Shown here: positions 7,418 to 9,708 of the stretch, piece after piece
Layout of the letters: every line of letters begins with the position of its first letter
Numbering within the stretch: position 1 is the first letter of the stretch
Origin: an uncultured Lachnospiraceae bacterium
GTDB taxonomy: Bacteria; Bacillota; Clostridia; Lachnospirales; Lachnospiraceae
Assembly: GCA_902803245.1 (NCBI GenBank)
Contig: CADCPJ010000064.1
Coordinates: 1-9,708 of the forward strand
Length of the DNA stretch: 9,708 nt
Direction of reading: 5' to 3'
Position numbers and translations under genes: made by a program
Notes under the pieces: generated by a model
Databases searched by the model: none
What the model saw: only the letters and a program-made list of their open reading frames with translations
Told to the model about the DNA's origin: nothing

Positions 7418-7438
7418 AGGAGGGTAACGATGTTATGA
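7418..7438 (+). promoter_or_regulatory. Ribosome binding site with overlapping minimal ORF ATG-TTA-TGA at the operon start
   Basis: AGGAGG at 7418-7423 is 6 nt before an ATG at 7430 that encodes only Met-Leu and stops at the TGA 7436-7438. The ATG of the 165-residue gene (7435) overlaps this stop and lies 11 nt from the site, farther than ideal. Ribosomes could therefore start at 7430, terminate at once and re-initiate at 7435. Confidence 0.5.
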
Positions 7439-7932
7439 CAAAGGATCAACTGACAACCCAGAGCCCCGAGGACATCCGTCTGCAGAAGTACAGGTGCTCG
7501 CTCATTTCCAGCGGAGGCGCGATGGTACTCTTCTCTTTGTGGACGGTGCTGCGGTCACTCGTTCAGATTGATGCCCAGCTCAATTACAGAGGGAACTCGG
7601 AGGCGCTGATGCCCCTCGTTACCACAATCGTGGTCGTTGGCATCATTGATCTCGTCCTGAAGCTCTATGTCGGCCTGTCCGCCAGGCTGGAAGGCCTGGC
7701 AAGGGGCAAAAAGAGGCCGTATCTTGTCCTGGGAATCATTATTGCCGGCATTTCCCTGCTCTCGCTGGTATTTATTCTCCTCGAGCTGCCGACCGACATC
7801 AGGATGTACGGCGTACTTACTCCGATCATCACTCTGGTAGTTGAGATCACCGTTTTATATGCGGCAATGGATCTGGTCATCTCCGCCACAAAGATGAGAC
7901 GGCTGGAAGAAGAAATGGGGAGGGTATATTAA
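7435..7932 (+). CDS. Four-helix integral membrane protein of unknown function
   Basis: The 165-residue product has an N-terminal polar tail (1-19), four predicted transmembrane helices (about 20-42, 57-83, 95-117 and 127-150) and a short charged C-terminal tail (TKMRRLEEEMGRVY, 152-165). Positive residues cluster between helices 2 and 3 (RGKKR, 90-94) and after helix 4, so both termini probably face the cytoplasm. No family was recognised. It is the first gene of a three-gene operon: its TAA (7930-7932) abuts the next ATG directly. The start at 7435 is chosen because the ATG at 7430 is closed by a stop after two codons. Confidence 0.8.
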   Translation: MTKDQLTTQSPEDIRLQKYRCSLISSGGAMVLFSLWTVLRSLVQIDAQLNYRGNSEALMPLVTTIVVVGIIDLVLKLYVGLSARLEGLARGKKRPYLVLGIIIAGISLLSLVFILLELPTDIRMYGVLTPIITLVVEITVLYAAMDLVISATKMRRLEEEMGRVY

Positions 7933-9090
7933 ATGCAATTGGATTTCCACTATTATGCTACCTACTGCGCCGCTTACCTGGCAGGTTACTCCCATGAAGA
8001 CAGCCTCAAGGTCTGCTACAGCGCCCAGTTCCCGGACAACTGCACCCGGACCTTCCTTGCAGGGGGAAAGGCACCGGTCTCCGCTGCCACCACCCAGTCG
8101 GCACTGGAAATGGCCGACGCGGACACGGATCCGGTCGGTCTGCAGGATATCACCCGCATATGGGCCTCCTTCCATTTTCTTCCCTACGATCTCAAGGCAG
8201 ATGTAAAGAAGGGCGGGAAGCTCTACAGGAACAAATACCGGCTGATCTGCAATCCGAACGGCGAGCTCCTCAAGGAAACCATTCATCTCGTCAAGGGCAA
8301 AGGTCTCGAGGCCGCCGGCATGGCGATGCACATCCTCGCCGACACCTGGGCACACCGCTATTTCGCGGGAACGCCTTCTCTCGTCATCAACAGCACCAAC
8401 TACTATTTCTACGAGATTCTTAAGCAAAACGGAGAGTGGACCGAGCGCCCGGTGAATTTCAAGCACACCCCCGGCGAGAATATCGAAAAGTGCGCCTATA
8501 TCAACAGCCTCGATTCGGACAGCGAGATCTCCGTCATGAACCTGGGACACGGGCGCGCCGGGCATCTTCCGGACTACAGCTTCATCCGGTATAAGTTCAT
8601 GCCGGCGTGGAAAGACCACGGGATCATCTATAAAGACAATCCCGAGGACTACTATCACGCCTTCTGCCAGATGATCTACGCCATGAAGCATCTAAGAGGC
8701 GAGATCCCGGTGTTTGAGACCGGCAAATATGCCACCGACGTCACGAAGCCCTATGAGGATGAGATCCTGTGGATCATTAATAAGAGGCAGCTGGATGCGT
8801 GTCTCGACTGGAAGGCATTCGGGGAAAAGCTCTCGGGAAAGGAGATTCCCGATTTCGATATCGATCTCTTCCGCAGGGAATATGTGATCGCTTCCGCAGA
8901 TGAGAAGGACAACACCGGTCTCGGAAGATTTATTCTGGCCGCGCTCGCACATAAGAGCATGATCACGAACAGGATCTACAGATCGGGAAGTCTGCTTGCC
9001 GGATATTCGACGGAATACGACGGGAAAGACGTCGGCATCAAGGACTATCTGAAGCTTATCGGCCTCAGGAAGAAAGGAGCGGGCAAATGA
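7933..9090 (+). CDS. DUF6765-like protein with conserved His/Asp, possible metal-dependent hydrolase fold
   Basis: The 385-residue soluble protein starts with MQLDFHYYATYCAAYLAGYS and has SAQFPDN (30-36), a WASFHFLPYD stretch (77-86), HILADTWAHRYFAG (133-146) and GHGRAGHLPD (205-214). This pattern is what I recall for the family annotated DUF6765 (an N-terminal DFHYY...AxxAG, an HxxADTWAHxxFxG core, and a later GHxxAxxxPD). The regular His/Asp spacing (D4, H6, H133, D137, H141, H206, H211, D214) resembles the metal ligands of the zinc-dependent phospholipase C / S1-P1 nuclease fold, but a reaction is not established and this link is inference. There is no signal peptide. The start has a GGGGAGGG site at 7917-7924, 8 nt upstream, inside the preceding gene. 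Its stop overlaps the next start by ATGA, indicating translational coupling. Sitting between two membrane proteins suggests work at the inner face of the membrane. Confidence 0.72.
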   Translation: MQLDFHYYATYCAAYLAGYSHEDSLKVCYSAQFPDNCTRTFLAGGKAPVSAATTQSALEMADADTDPVGLQDITRIWASFHFLPYDLKADVKKGGKLYRNKYRLICNPNGELLKETIHLVKGKGLEAAGMAMHILADTWAHRYFAGTPSLVINSTNYYFYEILKQNGEWTERPVNFKHTPGENIEKCAYINSLDSDSEISVMNLGHGRAGHLPDYSFIRYKFMPAWKDHGIIYKDNPEDYYHAFCQMIYAMKHLRGEIPVFETGKYATDVTKPYEDEILWIINKRQLDACLDWKAFGEKLSGKEIPDFDIDLFRREYVIASADEKDNTGLGRFILAALAHKSMITNRIYRSGSLLAGYSTEYDGKDVGIKDYLKLIGLRKKGAGK

Positions 9091-9620
9091 AAAAACTGGC
9101 CAGGTTCAGAAACCTGATTTTAGGCATCGTCATGCTTGTTTTCGCTATGGTTTTGCTCATATGGCCGCAGTTCGGCACACCCATGATCATGCTGGTCGCA
9201 GGTATCGGACTCCTTATCTACGGCATCTACTCGCTCATCTTCTACTGCACGATGGCCGTTCATATGGTCGGCGGCAAGAGGATTCTCTTCCGCAGCGTTC
9301 TCCTCCTCGACCTGGGCGTCTTCATGCTGTCGTCTTACCGCGGGTCAGAGCGGCTCATCCTCCTCTACCTGCTGGTGCTTCTCGCAGCCTATGGCGCGAT
9401 CGATCTGGTCAGGGCCCTCGAGTTCAGAAAAGAGAAGGCGGCCTGGAGGGTCCGTGCGGCCTCCGGAGTGCTCTGCATCGTGATCATGATTGCCGCGTTC
9501 GTCTTCAGGAAAAATCCCAACACGCTGGTTTACATCTTCTGTCTGGGACTCATCTCCGCCGCGCTTGGCAAGATCGCATCCGTATTCAGGAAGACTGCTG
9601 TCATCTATATTCCGGAATAA
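9087..9620 (+). CDS. HdeD/DUF308-like six-helix membrane protein
   Basis: The 177-residue product has six predicted transmembrane helices (about 9-26, 32-54, 67-83, 89-109, 121-140 and 145-165) arranged as three hairpins. It carries the repeated pattern of HdeD/DUF308 proteins: a Gly-containing first helix, a short W-P turn (LIWPQFGTP, 24-32), then a helix ending in G-x-G-L-L-I-Y-G-I-Y. HdeD of enterobacteria is linked to acid resistance, but the role of Firmicute relatives is unknown, so no function is claimed. The ATG at 9087 shares an ATGA overlap with the preceding stop, and AAAGGAG (9073-9079) lies 7 nt upstream within that gene. It is the last gene of the operon and is followed by a hairpin about 31 nt downstream. 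Confidence 0.78.
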   Translation: MKKLARFRNLILGIVMLVFAMVLLIWPQFGTPMIMLVAGIGLLIYGIYSLIFYCTMAVHMVGGKRILFRSVLLLDLGVFMLSSYRGSERLILLYLLVLLAAYGAIDLVRALEFRKEKAAWRVRAASGVLCIVIMIAAFVFRKNPNTLVYIFCLGLISAALGKIASVFRKTAVIYIPE

Positions 9621-9651
9621 CGGGATATAGATTTCAAAGAGTGAAAGAAAT

Positions 9652-9682
9652 AGAGCGCCTCACTTTTTAAGTGGGGCGCTCT
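9652..9682. terminator. Strong hairpin after the operon, probable terminator without a good U-tract
   Basis: Arms at 9652-9665 and 9669-9682 form 14 pairs, all Watson-Crick except one U-G wobble, around a 3-nt TTT loop. The stem is GC-rich at the base. The plus-strand continuation (CATGATCTTCC) lacks a T run; on the minus strand the flank is only T-rich (ATTTCTTTC). It may serve a minus-strand gene beyond the window, or act as a 3'-end stabiliser. Nothing else was identified between 9621 and 9708. Confidence 0.5.
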
Positions 9683-9708
9683 CATGATCTTCCGCGTCAG
9701 CCGCGCAG

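Larger units (their letters stand above)
7069..7434. other. Divergent intergenic control region (366 bp)
   Basis: No gene of appreciable size lies here. The minus-strand half has a promoter, a predicted leader of about 110 nt with small stems at 7147-7161 (6 bp) and 7103-7116 (5 bp), and the terminator-like hairpin at 7053-7085. The centre is AT-rich and holds a perfect palindrome. The plus-strand half has a promoter and a leader of about 130 nt with only a 4-bp stem at 7383-7393 and a strong AAAGGAGGG site. No riboswitch family I know was recognised in either leader. Confidence 0.75.

Noticed and set aside
7305..7434. Riboswitch in the leader of the plus-strand operon
   Set aside because: Only very short stems were found and no conserved core of TPP, SAM, cobalamin, c-di-GMP or similar classes was recognisable by eye.
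7855..8691. Open frame of 278 codons on the minus strand opposite the DUF6765-like gene
   Set aside because: It is antisense to a well-supported gene; its Val/Gly/Asp-rich composition is the usual mirror of GC-rich codons and it spans a gene boundary.
1..9708. Mobile element, CRISPR array or tRNA gene
   Set aside because: No transposase or integrase motif, no regularly spaced direct repeats, and no cloverleaf with a TTCGA-type arm was seen.

Overview
The window reads like a moderately GC-rich (roughly 54%) Gram-positive Clostridia chromosome, most likely Lachnospiraceae or a relative. The reasons are strong AGGAGG-type ribosome binding sites, a Firmicute-style signal peptide, and a C-terminal protein fragment resembling the clostripain-like (C11) peptidases of that group. 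No rRNA, tRNA, CRISPR array, insertion sequence or phage gene was seen. The genus is inference; no marker gene is present.

Layout. (1) Positions 2-883 (+): the 3' end of a large acidic secreted or surface protein cut by the window edge, probably the C-terminal non-catalytic part of a clostripain-family protein. (2) Positions 890-936: a near-perfect bidirectional terminator shared with the convergent gene. (3) Positions 935-1861 (-): an exported beta-propeller-like protein with its own ribosome binding site. (4) Positions 2039-7068 (-): a tight two-gene operon. Its first gene (4897-7068) encodes a 710-723 residue soluble protein of unknown function whose C-terminus carries an RNRSAH motif typical of HEPN domains. 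Its second gene (2039-4882) encodes a 947-residue MscS-type channel with two large predicted extracytoplasmic sensor-like regions. (5) Positions 7069-7434: a 366-bp divergent control region with good sigma-A-type promoters on both strands, a perfect 9-1-9 palindrome between them, and a structured leader for the minus-strand operon that ends in a terminator-like hairpin overlapping the possible start. (6) Positions 7435-9620 (+): a tightly packed three-gene operon of a four-helix membrane protein, a DUF6765-like putative metal-binding protein, and a six-helix HdeD/DUF308-like membrane protein. A strong hairpin at 9652-9682 follows.

Together, the two divergent operons look like a membrane or envelope stress locus: a gated channel with sensory input, a HEPN-domain partner, and a membrane-protein operon on the other side of a shared control region. 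The physical arrangement is read directly from the sequence; the functional link between the operons is inference. The most unusual items are the HEPN-MscS gene pair, the attenuator-like leader in front of it, and the overlapping AUGUUAUGA minimal reading frame at the start of the plus-strand operon.
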